A stretch of 64,000 nt of DNA. Source: Coleofasciculus sp. FACHB-T130 (GTDB taxonomy: Bacteria; Cyanobacteriota; Cyanobacteriia; Cyanobacteriales; FACHB-T130). The DNA lies in contig NZ_JACJOG010000006.1 in the NCBI RefSeq assembly GCF_014695375.1, positions 62,001 to 126,000 on the forward strand, read 5' to 3'. Under the pieces are notes generated by a model. That model was given only the letters and a program-made list of their open reading frames with translations. It searched no databases and was not told the DNA's origin. The translations under genes were made by a program, and so were the position numbers. This document shows, piece by piece, positions 17,208-27,742 of the stretch (positions are counted from its first letter, which is position 1; the number at the start of each line of letters is the position of its first letter).

Positions 17208-18638
17208 TTACAGAGTATCCATTGCCTCGAACTCGAACTTGATTTCCTTCCAAAGTTCGCAAGCAACCGCCAACTCAGGACTCCACTTACAAGCTTCGCG
17301 GATCACGTCGCCGCCTTCGCGCATCAGGTTGCGACCTTCGTTACGAGCTTGGACGCAAGCTTCCAAAGCAACACGGTTGGCGGTTGCACCAGGTGCGTTA
17401 CCCCAGGGGTGCCCAAGGGTTCCACCACCGAACTGCAAGCAGGAGTCGTCACCAAAGATTTCCACCAGAGCAGGCATGTGCCAAATGTGGATACCACCAG
17501 AAGCCACGGGCATCACACCAGGCATAGAAGCCCAGTCTTGAGTGAAGAAAATACCGCGAGAACGATCTTCTTCAATGTGGTCTTCGCGCATCAGGTCAAC
17601 AAAGCCCATCGTGATGCCTTTTTCGCCTTCCAGTTTACCAACGACGGTACCGGAGTGCAGGTGGTCTCCACCAGACATCCGCAGACACTTGGCGAGAACG
17701 CGGAAGTGAATACCGTGGTTCTTTTGACGGTCAATCACAGCGTGCATCGCGCGGTGAATGTGCAGTAGGATACCGTTGCGGCGGCACCACTTAGCGAGGG
17801 TGGTGTTAGCGGTGAAGCCACCCGTCAGGTAGTCGTGCATGATGATCGGTGTGCCGATTTCCTTAGCGAATTCAGCCCGTTCCATCATCTCTTCGCAGGT
17901 GGGAGCAGTCACGTTTAGGTAGTGACCTTTGATTTCACCTGTTTCAGCTTGAGCTTTTTCGATGGCTTCTTGAACGAACAGGAAGCGATCGCGCCAGCGC
18001 ATGAAAGGCTGGGAGTTAATGTTTTCGTCGTCTTTGGTGAAGTCCAAACCACCGCGCAGGACTTCATAGACTGCACGACCGTAGTTCTTAGCTGATAAAC
18101 CGAGCTTCGGCTTAATCGTACAACCCAGCAAAGGACGACCGTACTTGTTCAGTTTGTCGCGCTCAACGGTAATCCCGTGAGGAGGGCCTTGGAAGGTTTT
18201 GAGGTACGCAACAGGAATTCTTAAGTCTTCCAAGCGCAGCGCACGTAAGGCTTTGAAACCAAACACGTTACCCACCAGAGAGGTCAACAAGTTGGTAACA
18301 GAACCTTCTTCAAACAAATCCAGGGGATAAGCAATATAGCAAAAATATTGGTTGTCTTCGCCTGGTACTGGCTCGATGTTGTAGCAACGACCCTTGTAAC
18401 GATCCAGGTCTGTCAGCAGGTCTGTCCATACTGTTGTCCAGGTACCTGTGGAAGATTCAGCAGCAACAGCAGCTCCAGCTTCTTCTGGAGGAACACCAGG
18501 CTGAGGCGTAACCCGGAAAGCCGCCAAGACATCAGTATCTTTGGGGGTATAGTCTGGGGTGTAATAGGTGAGTTTGTAATCTTGAACCCCGGCCTTATAC
18601 CCAGTCTTTGTCTGAGTTTTTGTTTGAGAGTAAGACAT
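17208..18638 (-). CDS. rbcL: Rubisco large subunit, form IB
   Basis: This 476-residue protein fixes CO2 onto ribulose-1,5-bisphosphate. All signature regions are present: [11 protein letters not shown] with an active-site Lys, [10 protein letters not shown] with the Lys that is carbamylated and Mg-binding DDE, HIHRAMH, and the loop 6 segment [11 protein letters not shown]. The N-terminus [18 protein letters not shown] is of the cyanobacterial IB type, and the C-terminus [12 protein letters not shown] holds the RbcX-binding motif. It is the first gene of the operon. An AGGAAG-type ribosome site lies directly upstream. Confidence 0.99.
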   Translation of the reverse strand: MSYSQTKTQTKTGYKAGVQDYKLTYYTPDYTPKDTDVLAAFRVTPQPGVPPEEAGAAVAAESSTGTWTTVWTDLLTDLDRYKGRCYNIEPVPGEDNQYFCYIAYPLDLFEEGSVTNLLTSLVGNVFGFKALRALRLEDLRIPVAYLKTFQGPPHGITVERDKLNKYGRPLLGCTIKPKLGLSAKNYGRAVYEVLRGGLDFTKDDENINSQPFMRWRDRFLFVQEAIEKAQAETGEIKGHYLNVTAPTCEEMMERAEFAKEIGTPIIMHDYLTGGFTANTTLAKWCRRNGILLHIHRAMHAVIDRQKNHGIHFRVLAKCLRMSGGDHLHSGTVVGKLEGEKGITMGFVDLMREDHIEEDRSRGIFFTQDWASMPGVMPVASGGIHIWHMPALVEIFGDDSCLQFGGGTLGHPWGNAPGATANRVALEACVQARNEGRNLMREGGDVIREACKWSPELAVACELWKEIKFEFEAMDTL

Positions 18639-18909
18639 GTCTTCCTTCCTGAGGGAATCCTGAATGTTGTTACGGGTTTAAGCGATCCCATAACTTTTTT
18701 CTTTATTAATTTTTAACTATACCAGCAAGGTAATAAGTTGATATTCTAATCTTCTTTTTGTAAACATAAGCTTTACTTATTGCCTATAAATCTATAGGTT
18801 TTGTTACAAATAAAGACTTGACTTTTGGAAACAATTAGTAAACGAATAAAAATCACTGAAAATAGCGATCGCGCACCGAATATTATAGGGTCGTTGTTTT
18901 TTGTTGGGA
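18639..18909 (-). promoter_or_regulatory. rbcL leader and promoter region, divergent from a lipoprotein gene
   Basis: This gap holds the rbcL ribosome site (AGGAAGGAAG on the minus strand, 18642-18651). About 80 bases upstream of the start is a TATAGT hexamer (near 18717) that could be a -10 box, although no good -35 box precedes it. The region is AT-rich. LysR-type (RbcR/CmpR) control is known for rbc genes in cyanobacteria, but I cannot assign a site. Confidence 0.4.
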
Positions 18910-19635
18910 ATGCTAAAAAAAGTTTCTCTCCTAGCCGCATCCTTGATGCTGGCAGCGTGTAGTGCGATCGCTGTATCCAACCATCTGCCGCTGAGTACAT
19001 TAACCGATGTGACCACCTCTCGCCGCGATCCCGCTTCGATCGGGACTCAAGCAGCCCCATCCATGACAGCGCTACCAGAACCTCAGTGCCAAGGAGAAAT
19101 TCCCAAATCGCTCGAAGCAAGCTTGGGCGAGTATCGCTTGGCGCAAGAATCGGACTTTGTCGCTTCCATTCGTGCCTACGAGCGAGAAAATCCCGGACAG
19201 CGAAAGACTTGTAGCATTTTCACTGCTGACTTCAACGAAGACAAGCAGAAAGATTACGCTCTATTGTTAGTCAACCCTAAAAATAATAATTTTCGATTTT
19301 TGATCGCCATTAGCCAGAGCAGCGGACAGTTCGATTCAGCCGTGGTTAAGGATTTCAGCCATCTTCCAGACTCCTCAGAAGGCACTATTTACACAGCGAT
19401 TAGCTTCAAACCATCCGGAGAACTAGGACCAGCCGCCCGCGAATATTCTCCTTTGAAATCTGGAACATCGGAACAGCAAATTTTTAAAGCAAAACCAGCA
19501 ATTGAACTCTGGAAAGCACTACCAACTGATTCAGCCGGTGTCCCTCAATATTTAGAAATTGGCACCCTTGCATACTGTTCAAATGCTTTCTACTTTGTCA
19601 ATGGCAAACTAAAAACATTTGGCGTTTGTGATTAA
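18910..19635 (+). CDS. Putative lipoprotein of unknown function
   Basis: The protein has 241 residues from the ATG at 18910. An upstream TTG at 18901 would add three residues, but the ATG gives a normal signal peptide. The lipobox is LMLAAC, so the protein should be lipid-anchored after cleavage before Cys. The mature part includes TADFNEDKQKDYALLLVNP, which looks like an FG-GAP-like or secreted surface segment, and AREYSPLKSGTSEQQ. It has several Cys residues besides the lipobox. It is divergent from rbcL. I do not recognise a named family. Confidence 0.7.
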   Translation: MLKKVSLLAASLMLAACSAIAVSNHLPLSTLTDVTTSRRDPASIGTQAAPSMTALPEPQCQGEIPKSLEASLGEYRLAQESDFVASIRAYERENPGQRKTCSIFTADFNEDKQKDYALLLVNPKNNNFRFLIAISQSSGQFDSAVVKDFSHLPDSSEGTIYTAISFKPSGELGPAAREYSPLKSGTSEQQIFKAKPAIELWKALPTDSAGVPQYLEIGTLAYCSNAFYFVNGKLKTFGVCD

Positions 19636-19780
19636 TTTGTTGAGTACATATACTCAAGTTATGCAATCTGCGATCGCGACTTCGTTGTAATTTTTCAATC
19701 TGTCGCTAACACAGGCTTAAATGTAGTAGGAACTTATATTTCAGCTAAATGAAGAGAGGCACGTTAGCAAAGCCTCTTCT

Positions 19781-19786
19781 AAGGAG
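19781..19786 (+). promoter_or_regulatory. Ribosome binding site placing the propeller gene start at 19794
   Basis: AAGGAG lies 7 bases before ATG 19794. The earlier in-frame ATG at 19749 has no such site, and the later start leaves a normal signal peptide. Confidence 0.65.
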
Positions 19787-19793
19787 ATTAGCG

Positions 19794-20906
19794 ATGGCAT
19801 TCTTGAGTGAGCGTATCGGTTTGTTTATTAGTGCTACGCTGCTTTCTTTAAGCCTACCAGTATGGGGAATCATCCAATCAGATTCACAGACCCGTGGTAG
19901 TGGCGTACTAGCTCAACAATCTACGGAGGTAGACCGGGGAGATGACCTACTCACCTATCCACCCTCATCGCCGCCGCCTGGAGGTCGTCCCTTGCCCCCC
20001 GAACGCCGACGGCAAGAAGCCACCCCCCTACCCGCAGATTTTCGCGTCACTGCATTGCAACCGGGTTATACCGGCAGTCTCTGGGTTGGTTCCTGGCAGA
20101 GTTTAGCGCGGATAAATCCGAGGACAGGCAATGTTTTGGCTCGGATTGCTCTACCGAACTATACCATCGGCGCGTTAGCGCAAGACCGAGTGGGACGGGT
20201 TTGGGTGGGAACTTACGAAGGACTGTTGCGTGTAGATCCCCGTAGCAATGAAGTGACGGCGCAAAATTTCACCTTACCGTCTAACCGGGTGTTGTCGCTA
20301 TTGACTGACCAACGGGGTTATCTGTGGGTAGGAAGCGATCGCGGTCTTGCCATGATCAGTCCCGACCAGGGATTGTTGATGACAACGGTGCAAAAGCTTC
20401 CCGGAGTGTCAGCGAATGCCCTCACCCTCGACCGCGAAGGTCAGTTATGGGTTGGAACCTTAGAAGGATTAGTGCGAATTAATACCGCCAATGCCTTTGT
20501 GATGAAGCGGCTGAGGGATATTCCCGGCACCACAGTGCAAGCTCTCACCCTAGATCCACAGGGACGGATTTGGGCAGGAACGCCCAGCAGTTTGCTAGTC
20601 ATTGACCCGAAAACCGGGGATGTGCTGCGGTCGGTGACGCCACTCAGGGGGCGCAACGTTACCGCTGTGCGCTTTGCCCAAGATCGGAGCGTTTGGGTGG
20701 GGACAGATAATGGTTTATTGAGATTGAATCCGGATACGGGTGCGGTTCTGGATCGAGTTGGCGACCTCCCCTCCAGTCGGATACTCTCTTTATCAACGGA
20801 TGTCGCCGATAAGTTGTGGGTGGGAACCAGTGAAGGACTCGCTTGGATTAGCTTGACGACGGGGCGCGTGACCCCGCACTTAGCCTTCGTTCGGGGAGAA
20901 GAGTAA
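19794..20906 (+). CDS. Secreted beta-propeller protein of the two-component regulator (Reg_prop) type
   Basis: From ATG 19794 the protein has 370 residues. A hydrophobic signal segment (IGLFISATLLSLSLPVWG) is followed by a Pro-rich linker (PPSSPPPGGRPLPPERR) and then about seven or more repeats of 40-45 residues. Each repeat has the form LTxDxxGxLWVGTxxGLxRI, seen for example as DREGQLWVGTLEGLVRI and DPQGRIWAGTPSSLLVI. These are Reg_prop blades that normally form the periplasmic ligand-sensing propeller of hybrid histidine kinases. Here the propeller stands alone with no kinase or membrane-output domain. It is probably periplasmic. The ligand is unknown. Confidence 0.8.
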   Translation: MAFLSERIGLFISATLLSLSLPVWGIIQSDSQTRGSGVLAQQSTEVDRGDDLLTYPPSSPPPGGRPLPPERRRQEATPLPADFRVTALQPGYTGSLWVGSWQSLARINPRTGNVLARIALPNYTIGALAQDRVGRVWVGTYEGLLRVDPRSNEVTAQNFTLPSNRVLSLLTDQRGYLWVGSDRGLAMISPDQGLLMTTVQKLPGVSANALTLDREGQLWVGTLEGLVRINTANAFVMKRLRDIPGTTVQALTLDPQGRIWAGTPSSLLVIDPKTGDVLRSVTPLRGRNVTAVRFAQDRSVWVGTDNGLLRLNPDTGAVLDRVGDLPSSRILSLSTDVADKLWVGTSEGLAWISLTTGRVTPHLAFVRGEE

Positions 20907-20998
20907 ACAATTTGTCAAGGTCTAGATTAACGGAATAAGTCAGCCGGAAGTTGAAGTCTGTTACAGGTTGTTTGAGTCATTAACAGATTGACGCTTCC

Positions 20999-21532
20999 AT
21001 GCTGAAAAAATTTGCCAAAACCGTTGTAAGTGCAGCGATCGCTGCCACAGCTTTCTCTGCGATCGCTCAAGCTGCTAGTCCAGCAGACATCCGGATCAAT
21101 ACCATCCGATTAGAAAATACCCTCGATGCCAGTGCTAACGTACGACTGGGTTACTTTGAAGTCCCCGATCGAAACACAACTGTTTCTGCTTTCGGGGGTG
21201 AGATGCGCCGCTACGATGTCCACATGGCGCGGATGATTGCCTTGAGTCATCGATTCTACTGTCAGCAACCCTATTCTGCTGGAATTGAAAAGGTAGTCGT
21301 TTGGGATTACAGAGCTAACAATGGCAGAATCGATATGGGTACGTTCAATATGCCTTGTACTCTGGTAGAACAGGTAGTGAACACCTATGGTCTTGGTGGA
21401 ACAGTGCCGATGGAAGTCGAACTGACTGACGGTTCTGTAGGAGTTTTTAACATACAGACCCTAGATATTGAAGACGGTTGGGAAACTGACGATTTTCTAA
21501 GATTTGTGCAAACGATGAAACCGGAGCGCTGA
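20999..21532 (+). CDS. Secreted protein of unknown function
   Basis: The protein has 177 residues. A clear signal peptide (MLKKFAKTVVSAAIAATAFS, with likely cleavage after AQA) precedes a mature domain of about 150 residues with two Cys (FYCQQPYS and NMPCTL) that could form a disulfide. The mature sequence starts SPADIRINTIRLENT. There are no membrane helices. It lies 92 bases after the propeller gene and 85 bases before panB, all on the plus strand. I do not recognise a family. Confidence 0.7.
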   Translation: MLKKFAKTVVSAAIAATAFSAIAQAASPADIRINTIRLENTLDASANVRLGYFEVPDRNTTVSAFGGEMRRYDVHMARMIALSHRFYCQQPYSAGIEKVVVWDYRANNGRIDMGTFNMPCTLVEQVVNTYGLGGTVPMEVELTDGSVGVFNIQTLDIEDGWETDDFLRFVQTMKPER

Positions 21533-21617
21533 AATAGTTGTTAATTTTTACAAGTAGGGTGGGTTCTAGCCTATCCCTACCAATGATTAACAACCTTCTC
21601 AAAATCGCATCTAAAAA

Positions 21618-22406
21618 ATGGCAGTCACCACCCAGCAATTAATCCAGTGGAAACAACAGGGGCGTCCCATTGTCGTGTTGACAGCTTGGGATTATGCGAT
21701 CGCGCAACTTTTAGACGCCGCTGGAGTGGATGTGATTCTGGTGGGGGATTCCCTAGGGATGGTGGCACTCGGTTATCAGACAACCCTGCCGGTGACGCTA
21801 GATGAAATCCTACACCATGCATCCTCCGTGCGTCGCGGTGTCAAACAGGCGTTAGTCGTGTGCGATTTACCATTCTTGAGTTATCAAGAAAGTCCTCAGC
21901 AAGCGATTCACTCAGCTGGGAGAGTATTAAAAGAAACTGGCGCTCAGGCGGTGAAAATGGAGGGAGGATATCCGGCAATGGTGGAAACGATTGCCAGAGT
22001 CGTGCAAGCAGGCATTCCGGTGATGGGTCATGTGGGTCTGACTCCCCAATCGGTACATCAGCTAGGCTACCGACAGCAGGGGAAAACACCAGAAACGGCA
22101 GAGAAAATTTTACAAGAAGCGATCGCGCTGGAACAAGCAGGTGCTTTTGCGATGCTTTTGGAGCATATCCCATCCGATTTGGGATTGCAGATTACCCAAA
22201 AATTATCGATTCCGACGATAGGAATTGGGGCTGGGGTGCATTGCGATGGACAGGTACTCGTTACCGCCGATTTGCTGGGACTCTCCGAACGCCAGCCGCC
22301 CTTTGCTAAATCTTACGCCAATTTGCGAGAAACAATTACCCAAGCAGTGCAGAATTACGGTAGCGAAGTGCGATCGCGTCAATTTCCTGATTCCCCACAG
22401 CCCTAA
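21618..22406 (+). CDS. panB: 3-methyl-2-oxobutanoate hydroxymethyltransferase
   Basis: This 262-residue protein matches PanB over its full length. Landmarks are [28 protein letters not shown] with the metal-binding Asp, AVKMEGG, and [20 protein letters not shown]. PanB transfers a hydroxymethyl group from methylene-tetrahydrofolate to 3-methyl-2-oxobutanoate to give ketopantoate, the first step to pantothenate and coenzyme A. It is cytoplasmic and decameric in known cases. No other pantothenate gene is nearby. The start ATG at 21618 fits the family N-terminus. Confidence 0.96.
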   Translation: MAVTTQQLIQWKQQGRPIVVLTAWDYAIAQLLDAAGVDVILVGDSLGMVALGYQTTLPVTLDEILHHASSVRRGVKQALVVCDLPFLSYQESPQQAIHSAGRVLKETGAQAVKMEGGYPAMVETIARVVQAGIPVMGHVGLTPQSVHQLGYRQQGKTPETAEKILQEAIALEQAGAFAMLLEHIPSDLGLQITQKLSIPTIGIGAGVHCDGQVLVTADLLGLSERQPPFAKSYANLRETITQAVQNYGSEVRSRQFPDSPQP

Positions 22407-22533
22407 GCAGGATTGCTAGATTCTTATTTAGACGCCAAGAATAGCACCAAGGTACGCGAAGGGAATCCTGATTCTGCGTACTTTTGCGTTATTAACCTCT
22501 GCGTTTTTTGTATTGAAAAACAGGCTTGTGTGG

Positions 22534-22911
22534 CTAGGATACTGGATCTAAAGGTTCGCAAAAATTTTCCACACCCTGCTGAGCCACATACATCAAAACG
22601 GGCGTTACTAAAGGGCTTGGACAAAGTTTTGTTGCTGCCAAATGTCCCATCATCCGGGCGAATTTCCCATTAACCAGCTCGTCGCGAAATTCTTCTTGGC
22701 AGATAACAGCGCGGCATTTTTTACTTACAATAGGCAACCATTCAGCGTTCGCTATCTCTGGTTGCTGTCCTACTCGAATGGCTAGCACCATCGCCGCATC
22801 TTCTAAATCTCCTTCACAATCCTCGATTACATCCAAAGCTGCCAGAGCGTCTGGATAATCTGCCAATTCGGAGCGAAAATTTTCAATTTCTGCTGATGTA
22901 ACGATAGTCAT
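22534..22911 (-). CDS. Small conserved-looking protein of unknown function
   Basis: The frame is open from 23025, but the natural start is the ATG at 22911 (MTIVTSAEIENFRSELADY), giving 125 residues. The upstream 38 codons include a palindromic repeat and look non-coding. The protein is acidic in its first half (DVIEDCEGDLEDAAMVLAI) and has four Cys. No signal peptide, membrane helix or known motif is visible. It faces panB tail to tail. The function is unknown. Confidence 0.6.
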   Translation of the reverse strand: MTIVTSAEIENFRSELADYPDALAALDVIEDCEGDLEDAAMVLAIRVGQQPEIANAEWLPIVSKKCRAVICQEEFRDELVNGKFARMMGHLAATKLCPSPLVTPVLMYVAQQGVENFCEPLDPVS

Positions 22912-23002
22912 GAGATTGTTATTCAAGGTAGCCAATCTGGAATTCAGATAGGCAATTACAACTATTGTGCCAAAGCATTGCCATTGTGGTGCGACAAAAA
23001 AA

Positions 23003-23021
23003 GGGCGGGCAGTGCCCACCC
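23003..23021. repeat. GGGTGGGCA/TGCCCACCC-type palindrome, copy 1
   Basis: Arms GGGCGGGCA and TGCCCACCC pair 8 of 9 around a single central base. Related palindromes lie at 27270-27292 and 38121-38139, so this is a dispersed intergenic family. Confidence 0.6.
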
Positions 23022-23083
23022 CCACTTGTTTGTAGAAACACCGACTTATCCCATCTTCTGGTCATCGGTGAAGCTTTTATCGC

Positions 23084-23458
23084 TTACACACCCACCAGTT
23101 CCAAGGCTTCGGAACCAGCAAGCTGTCGGGCGATCGCAAGACGTGTTTCCAGCTTGGCAACGCTAAACTGGTTGCGGAGATACTCCAGGTGAGCCACCGC
23201 ATTGGCTTTTTCAGCACTTAAGCGCATCATCGTATTCAGCGCCTGCTGATACTCCAAATTCACCATCAGTAATTCAAAGCGACGCGCCTTGCGTTGATTG
23301 TCATTTTTCAAATCTTGCTCAAATGCCACCGTTTTGTCAGCATTGCCTTCCATGCGGTTAATCACCAGATGAGCGGCGGCAAGCTGAGCATCCACTTCAT
23401 TTACAGTATGAGCAGCTTGAGCGATCGCAGCGGGATATTGACTCAGTTTCATTTGCAT
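23084..23458 (-). CDS. Small helical protein of unknown function
   Basis: The protein has 124 residues, is rich in Ala, Leu, Gln and Glu, and is predicted to be almost fully helical. It probably forms a coiled coil or helical hairpin: MKLSQYPAAIAQAAHTV and then long heptad-like stretches up to LETRLAIARQLAG. No signal peptide or catalytic motif is seen. It lies between two other small minus-strand genes. A second Met at residue 3 is an alternative start. Confidence 0.55.
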   Translation of the reverse strand: MQMKLSQYPAAIAQAAHTVNEVDAQLAAAHLVINRMEGNADKTVAFEQDLKNDNQRKARRFELLMVNLEYQQALNTMMRLSAEKANAVAHLEYLRNQFSVAKLETRLAIARQLAGSEALELVGV

Positions 23459-23716
23459 CTTCTTCTTGAAGAATACTTGTTGTAGAAAAATCTGTACTAG
23501 TCCACCGAAAGCGGACTTCCGTAGCGTCGGTAGGCGAACGGCACTGCCTTGTCCTAGTGTCGTCCGGACATGAGAAGCTGTAAAAAATTTGTACTAGCCT
23601 TCATGAAAGGCGGCTGTGTTCTTGTATCCCCACCCTCGCCGGATTTCGACTTCAAACCGGAGGGCGGGTTTACAACAACGATTGCTGAAATGCCAAATTA
23701 GTTGGGTATTCCGCCT

Positions 23717-23998
23717 CTACGCGACTAATTCCTTGAGCTGCTTCGGCGTCACTGGCACATCCAGATGAACGCGCTCTGGTTGCAGATTTGGTGCTTTTTC
23801 CAAAACTTGGACTTCGATATGGACAGCTACCAGGTAAGAACCGGCATCCGCTCCCACAGCTTCGGCAATCAAACTCGCTAAGTCTGGGCGTTCAGCAGTG
23901 ATAGGGTTTCTGAGAGTGCAACGATCCCAGTCATGCTGAGCAGTCGGATTCAGGCTGAGAATGTAGTGCTTGGTCATGGCTTGAATACTTGACTCCAT
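23717..23998 (-). CDS. Small protein of unknown function
   Basis: The protein has 93 residues, or 86 if it begins at the second Met (23977, MTKHYILSLNP). Neither start has a good ribosome site. The sequence contains DLASLIAEAVGADAGSYLVAVHIEVQVLEKAP, a mixed alpha/beta pattern without known motifs. It is the last of three small minus-strand genes of unknown role. The spacer 23459-23716 contains a GC-rich hairpin near 23628-23660 (CCCTC...GAGGG arms). Confidence 0.5.
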   Translation of the reverse strand: MESSIQAMTKHYILSLNPTAQHDWDRCTLRNPITAERPDLASLIAEAVGADAGSYLVAVHIEVQVLEKAPNLQPERVHLDVPVTPKQLKELVA

Positions 23999-24058
23999 GT
24001 GGGGTTCAGGCGGTTTCTCGACTGGATTTGCCTACCCTTTTATTATAGTACATCAGTA

Positions 24059-25687
24059 CTAAATTGGCGAGTGAGATTCGTGTTCATCTATCTGAGATTT
24101 TGCAGGCAGAGAACGGTTAAACCAAATCTCCTGCTGGGGTAGCGGGATTGGCACGCCCGTCTCATCAAAGGCGATTTTTAGACGGCGGCGGAACTCCCGC
24201 GCCACATCCCATTGTTTCAAGGGCTGGGTTTTAATCCATACCCGAATCGTGACGCCCCGTTCCCCAAAATTATCGACTCCTAGGACTTGGGGTTTTTCCA
24301 GAATTTGCTCTTGCCATGTCACGTCACGGCTCATTTCTTGGGCAATGGTGTCAATCAGCTTCAGCGCCTGATCGACATCGGCATGGTAGGCGACAGGGAT
24401 ATTTAAGTCTGCCCGCGACCAGTTGCTGGAAAGATTAGCGACAATTTTGATTTCACTGTTGGGAATCGTAATCAATCGACCCTCAGCATCGCGTACCTGA
24501 GTAATCCGCAGATTGATGTTTTCTACCAAACCGCCTACGTCGCCTACAGCAATCACATCGCCAACCGCATACTGGTCTTCCACAATGATTAAAAACCCAT
24601 TAATCGCGTCCTTAATCAGGTTTTGGGAGGCAAGAGACACCGCAACGCCAACCAAGCCAGCACCAGCAAGTAAGGGGGCAATCTCCACACCTAATGTCGT
24701 CAGGGCGACCAAGCTACCCACTCCTAACAAGACTAGGGTGGTAATACTTTTGGTGACACCGGAAATTGTCGAAACTCGCAGTTGCAAACGGCGGGAGGCT
24801 TCGGGCGTGAGTAAATAGCTGTTGGCTAAAGCGCCAGCGAAGCGGTCGATCAAGACGTAGCTCAAACGTATGACAACATAAGTCCCTAGTCCGACAATCC
24901 CCAGTCGCAAAGGGATTTGGAGAACGTTGAGCATCAAAACCTGTAGGATGCGGGTGTAGGGGAATAAACCAAGCCCGATGAGGGTTCCCCCGCCCCAAAT
25001 ACTGGCTTGCGCCATTTGATACAAGCGGCGCTGAACTTCTTGTAAATTCCCTTGTTGTTGTTGAGCCAGCTGGGTTGTGACCGGATGACCTGTAGGTGTA
25101 GTGGTGGTGCCGGTTAACCGTCGTCGCGATCGCTTGGAACTACTGTGAATCGCGCAGCTACTCACAATCATTGCTACCAAAAACCCGCCCGCGATCGCAC
25201 CTCGACGAGTTAAAAACTGGGGTTGTCGCTCCCGTTTCGCCCGTTTCAGTCCTTCTTGCAAGGATTCTTTGAGCTTTTCTGCCCGTGTATCTAAGTCTCC
25301 CCCTTGTAAGTCGGCATCGGGTCGTGTCACTGTCAGCAGGGGTTGGTCATTGACATAGATGACTGGCAAATTATTTTGCTTTTTGATTTGAATTAGGAGT
25401 TTTGAGGAATCCTCCTGCAAATATTGGCGACTAATTGTTTCCAATCTCTGCTGAATATCTTGGATACGTGCGGGTAATTCCGACTGGGGTGCGGCGACTT
25501 GAAACAGACAGCGACCATCCAAGCGGATGCAACCAGACATGATTCGGCTTTGTGCATCGCTACTGGGTAGGCTAAGTGCGGGTAGTTCCAAATTCTGCGG
25601 AAGTGGAATTTGAGCTTGAATTGGAGATGCTACCCAACCAGTCAACAGAATGGTTCCAGCGATCGCCCAAGAAGATTGAGAAGGCAT
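24059..25687 (-). CDS. MscS-family mechanosensitive ion channel
   Basis: From ATG 25687 the protein has 542 residues. It has a signal peptide (cleavage near IQAQ) and a periplasmic N-terminal region of about 150 residues with two Cys. Several membrane helices follow (about 175-345). The conserved pore helix region is GVAVSLASQNLIKDAINGFLIIVEDQYAVGD, then the MscS beta domain (DAEGRLITIPNSEI) and a C-terminal alpha/beta domain. These channels open under membrane tension and release solutes during hypo-osmotic shock. The extra periplasmic region makes it longer than E. coli MscS. It is divergent from ahcY. Confidence 0.9.
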   Translation of the reverse strand: MPSQSSWAIAGTILLTGWVASPIQAQIPLPQNLELPALSLPSSDAQSRIMSGCIRLDGRCLFQVAAPQSELPARIQDIQQRLETISRQYLQEDSSKLLIQIKKQNNLPVIYVNDQPLLTVTRPDADLQGGDLDTRAEKLKESLQEGLKRAKRERQPQFLTRRGAIAGGFLVAMIVSSCAIHSSSKRSRRRLTGTTTTPTGHPVTTQLAQQQQGNLQEVQRRLYQMAQASIWGGGTLIGLGLFPYTRILQVLMLNVLQIPLRLGIVGLGTYVVIRLSYVLIDRFAGALANSYLLTPEASRRLQLRVSTISGVTKSITTLVLLGVGSLVALTTLGVEIAPLLAGAGLVGVAVSLASQNLIKDAINGFLIIVEDQYAVGDVIAVGDVGGLVENINLRITQVRDAEGRLITIPNSEIKIVANLSSNWSRADLNIPVAYHADVDQALKLIDTIAQEMSRDVTWQEQILEKPQVLGVDNFGERGVTIRVWIKTQPLKQWDVAREFRRRLKIAFDETGVPIPLPQQEIWFNRSLPAKSQIDEHESHSPI

Positions 25688-25693
25688 TTCAAA

Positions 25694-25698
25694 CCTCC
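25694..25698 (-). promoter_or_regulatory. Ribosome binding site fixing the MscS start
   Basis: GGAGG on the minus strand lies 6 bases before the ATG at 25687. The frame extends 27 bases upstream to another ATG (25714), but the ribosome site would then lie inside the gene. Confidence 0.65.
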
Positions 25699-25973
25699 GA
25701 AATGCATTGAACACAGGTATTTGGGTAAACTTAAGTACATTTGCTTACTTAAATAATCCCCACCCAGCCTAACAACCCCTTTGTCAGGTAACTTCACACC
25801 AAAGCGAGAAGTTAAGCAACAACTTGGCAGAGTAAGGGTTCTGGCTCGATTTCGGATTTCTCCTACCCTCAAACCATTGTGTGGCTGGTGGGGTGGGGCT
25901 AAAAAATCAGGCTACCGTTTTAGCGGTCTAGTCGAGTAACCTAGTAAAAACCTGCAACTTAAATATTTGTTGA

Positions 25974-27263
<1,290 letters not shown>

Positions 27264-27269
27264 ATCGGT

Positions 27270-27292
27270 AAGGGTGGGCAATGCCCACCCTT
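27270..27292 (+). terminator. Perfect palindrome after ahcY, copy 2 of a dispersed family
   Basis: Perfect 11-base arms AAGGGTGGGCA and TGCCCACCCTT flank one central base and begin 7 bases after the ahcY stop codon. No long T-run follows, so it may be a dispersed repeat used as a transcript end. Related copies are at 23003-23021 and 38121-38139. Confidence 0.55.
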
Positions 27293-27742
27293 CGTCATCA
27301 TGTAGTAACAACTCAGGATTGCCACTTATCCGGATTGTTTGTTTGTATTACCGAAAATTTTGCAAGAACAGCCTCAGTTGTAGAAACTGACCCAGAAAAC
27401 GTTAGGGTTACTCAACAGCTTTTCAACCTCACGAGATTCTTAATGCAGTCAATCTGAGCTTGCTAAAAACTGAAACCTGTCTTTAGTAAAAAAGGGTAAT
27501 TAAAAAATGATTCCTACTTCAAATTGCCAATAAAACTTTCACTGCAAAAATTGGATATTGCAAATTTACGATGAAGATTTAGATAAATCAATTTTCAGAT
27601 TCTCGAAAACCTGATAAAGTTAAGCAAACTTAGCTTGTTCACTAAACTTAACAGTTTAATTGTGACGTTAAGACAATGCGATCGCCAGAAGTATTGAAAT
27701 TTTCAATTAAAATAACTGTCCCCTAATACCCAACACTGACTT
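27293..27742. other. Spacer between ahcY and the DedA gene
   Basis: I see no gene in this 450-base stretch. It is AT-rich, with one HIP1-like site near 27680, and must hold the DedA promoter. Confidence 0.5.

Noticed and set aside
17151-17768. Long open frame of 205 codons on the plus strand opposite rbcL
   Set aside because: It is antisense to the certain rbcL gene and follows its codon bias. No ribosome site or family match is seen.
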